A stretch of DNA of 64,000 bases from Rheum nobile (lineage: Eukaryota; Streptophyta; Magnoliopsida; Caryophyllales; Polygonaceae). The notes below the pieces were generated by a model. That model was given only the letters and a program-made list of their open reading frames with translations, was not told where the DNA came from and searched no databases. The position numbers and the translations under genes were made by a program. This document shows, piece after piece, positions 61,571-64,000 of the stretch (positions within the stretch are counted from its first letter, which is position 1; each line of letters starts with the position of its first letter). Location of the stretch: positions 1-64,000 of the forward strand of contig WOAB01000055.1 in NCBI GenBank assembly GCA_027886185.1, written 5' to 3'.

Positions 61571-64000
61571 TCCCTTGTGCAGGACGAAGTGCGACAACAA
61601 GACAGATGGTACATCGACAGTGGATGCTCGTGCCATATGACTGGAAACAGAAAGAAAATGTCGTCACTTCAGCAACACCGAGGAGGAACCATTTCCTTCG
61701 GAGACAAGAGAAAGGAAACTATCTGTGGAACGGGAAGTGTGAATCTAACTGATCACATTAAGGTAAGTAATGTCAACCTTGTTGAAAACTTAGGTTTTGA
61801 TCTAATAAGTGTGTCGCAGCTGTGTGATCAAGGGGGAAATGAGGTTCGCTTTACCTCAAAGGAATGTTTTGTGGAAGATAGACATGGAACTGTGATCCTA
61901 AAAGGAAAAAGGTTTAATAATGTTTACATCATTGATCCCCAGTTCGTTCCCAAAGAAAAGTTGTGTCTCTCTTCCATTGATGATCAAACAAATCTCTGGC
62001 ATCAACGACTTGGTCATGCAAGCATCAAGCTCATCCATAAGCTGCATCAAAAGGAACTTGTTCGTGGTCTTCCCAAAATCAATGCTGAAAAGTCAGAAAT
62101 CTGTTCTGACTGTGTCCAAGGGAAACAAGTTCGTAGTTCCTTCAAATCCAAAACTCTGGTAAGTTCCTCCAAACCTCTTGAGCTCATTCACATGGATCTC
62201 TGTGGTCCTATGCGTGTTCAAAGCTTTGGGGGTAACATGTATATTCTCGTACTTGTTGATGACTTCTCTCGATTCACCTGGACTCTATTTATAAAATCTA
62301 AGAGTGAAGTCTTTGATAGATTCAGTGAGCTAGTTCCCTTGCTTGAGAAATCTTTAAATATATCTCTTCGAGCCATTCGTTCCGATCATGGAACTGAGTT
62401 CGAGAATAGAGATTTTCTAATCTTTTGCAGGGAACATGGAATCGATCATAACTTTTCGGCTCCCTACACTCCACAACAGAACGGAGTTGTTGAACGGAAG
62501 AACAGGACTTTGGAGGATATGGCTCGCACTATGCTTATCTCCAGTGGGCTCTCTCAGATCTTCTGGGCAGAAGCCGTAAACGCTGCATGTTACATTCTAA
62601 ATCGAGCCATGCTTCGCCCTATGCTTGATAAGACCTCCTATGAGCTGCTTCGAGGTCGAGTTCCCAACATTGCCCATTTACGGGTTTTCGGATGCAAGTG
62701 CTTCGTCCACAATAATGGCAAGGATAATCTGGGTAAATTTGACCCACGAAGCGACGAAGGGATCTTCATAGGATATGCATCCAATAGCAGAGCCTACAAA
62801 GTCTTCAACAAACGGACCAAAAAGGTAGAAGAAAGTATTCATGTTGTTTTCAATGAAAATCTGCCTTCCAAATCTGTGCAGGATCCTTCAGTTCCCTCCG
62901 AAGATCCATTTCAACGACCACATGAAGACTCCGATGATGATGCACCATCGAAGACCCCTCCATATCCTTCCCTCGCTAATCCTCCTCAAGCGAGTCCAAT
63001 GATTCATCCCAAGGAGTCACCCTCTACAGAGAATTCCCCTGCCCAACCGGTTCCTTTGGTCGATGCAGTTTCCTCCAGCTCTACGACTCCCGTTATTCAA
63101 ATCTCTCAGGGAACTGACGCTGCACCTCCAGTTGCCTCTTCCTCAACTCCCATCCCTGCACCTGATAAAACTCCACGGACTGACCTGCTTGCTCCTAACA
63201 GAGATAAGAGACCAATCAAGCCCCCGGTCAGGTACGGATTTGAGGATATGACCTTTTGTGCTTTCAATGCTTTTCTGTCTCTCATAGAACCCAAGAACAT
63301 CATGGAAGCCCTAAAGGATGCCGACTGGATCATCGCTATGCAAGAAGAACTTCACCAGTTCGAGAGGAATAAAGTCTGGCAACTAGTTCCTCGTCCCGCC
63401 AATCGTCATATCATAGGAACTAGGTGGGTCTTTCGCAACAAATTGGACGACTCTGGTGCAGTTTCAAGAAACAAAGCTCGCCTAGTTGCCCAAGGATATA
63501 ATCAACAAGAAGGGATTGATTATGATGAGACGTTTGCTCCTGTAGCAAGATTGGAAGCCATTCGGTTGCTCATCGCTTATGCATCTCACAAAGGCTTCAA
63601 GCTCTTCCAAATGGACGTGAAAACTGCGTTCCTAAATGGCATTCTTCAAGAGGAAGTATATGTCAAGCAACCTCCAGGTTTCGAAGATGACGATCACCCT
63701 GACCACGTATATTTCTTGGACAAGGCTCTTTACGGTCTCAAACAGGCTCATCGTGCTTGGTACGATCGCCTTGCTCAGTTCCTTACAGCCAATGGCTATC
63801 GACGTGGTGTGATCGACAAAACTCTCTTCATCCTTGATGTAAAGGGTGACATTCTGGTGGTTCAGGTATATGTTGACGATATTATTTTTGGCTCCACTAA
63901 CTTGTCTCTTGTAGATAAATTCAAGGAACTCATGAGCAGCGAGTTCGAAATGAGCATGATTGGGGAACTCACTTTCTTCCTGGGATTGCAAGTCACTCAG
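61571..64000 (+). CDS. pol of the second SIRE-like element: protease, integrase, RT (3' end outside)
   Basis: At least 810 codons are open to the window edge. Protease: WYIDSGCSCHMTG near 61607. Integrase: WHQRLGHASIKLIHKL with CSDC (HHCC), Asp in IHMDLCGPM, Asp in AIRSDHGTEF, Glu in NGVVERKNRTL. A Pro/Ser-rich linker (about 62880-63180) precedes RT, which shows RNKARLVAQGYNQQEGIDYD, MDVKTAFLNGILQEEVYV and the catalytic VYVDDIIFGST at 63870-63900. All catalytic residues that I can see are present. The frame is minus one relative to gag. It could supply enzymes to defective relatives. Confidence 0.93.

Larger units (their letters stand above)
59375..64000 (+). mobile_element. SIRE-like Ty1/copia element, continues beyond the window
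   Basis: A 5' LTR (59375-60236, 862 bases, TGTTAGG to CCTACA), a primer-binding site, gag and pol through RT are present; the RNase H, 3' region and 3' LTR lie outside. It is a diverged sister of the element at 35355-51124, sharing LTR ends, gag ends and the AGTTCCC-type motif. pol has no stop in the visible part. gag lacks its capsid core. Confidence 0.92.

Overview
The window is repeat-dominated nuclear DNA of a flowering plant, most likely a eudicot. The signs are plant-specific retrotransposon lineages, a plant-type matrix metalloproteinase gene, a fragment of a plant EBP1 gene with its introns, and AT-rich spacers. I recognise only one apparently intact host gene, the metalloproteinase at 18065-19788 (minus strand). 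Almost everything else is transposable elements inserted into one another. No rRNA, tRNA or CRISPR locus was seen. I cannot name the species.

Left block (1-18008). A decayed, partial Tekay-like LTR (1-2109) is followed by about 0.9 kb holding two exons of an EBP1 pseudogene. Next is a minus-strand Tat-type Ty3/gypsy element (3053-18008) with gag, protease, RT, RNase H and a second RNase H domain. It was later hit by three insertions: a gag-protease-only Athila-like element (3173-10074, target duplication GCGAG), a solo LTR (10220-11775), and a non-autonomous CACTA element (15743-17525, duplication TTA) sitting in its LTR.

Middle block (18009-51663). After the metalloproteinase gene comes AT-rich DNA with a Helitron-like terminus and a hAT-type MITE. 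A minus-strand L1-type LINE follows, stretched over 27.7 kb by five insertions: a hAT-like MITE (24684-25278), a Copia element (25840-33121, duplication GTCAT), a second MITE (33924-34291), and a SIRE-like Copia element (35355-51124) whose 5' LTR was itself split by a Tekay-like Ty3/gypsy element (35444-46371, duplication AACAC). The nesting gives a relative order of events.

Right block (51664-64000). A 4.2 kb fold-back element without coding capacity (51869-56072) has long inverted arms, an AT-rich palindromic satellite core and an imperfect 9-bp target duplication. A 2.6 kb gag-only derivative of the same Tat family (56358-58934) follows. Last is the 5' two thirds of a second SIRE-like Copia element (59375 to the window edge) with an open pol frame.

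The signals that ordinary annotation explains least are these: a GC-rich palindromic motif of the CGGCGACCGCCG type, clustered in LTRs and coding sequence of two unrelated Ty3/gypsy families; an AGTTCCC/GGGAACT motif spread through the SIRE-like elements in all frames; an additional ORF upstream of gag in the Tekay-like element; a gag core missing from both SIRE-like copies; and the fold-back element.
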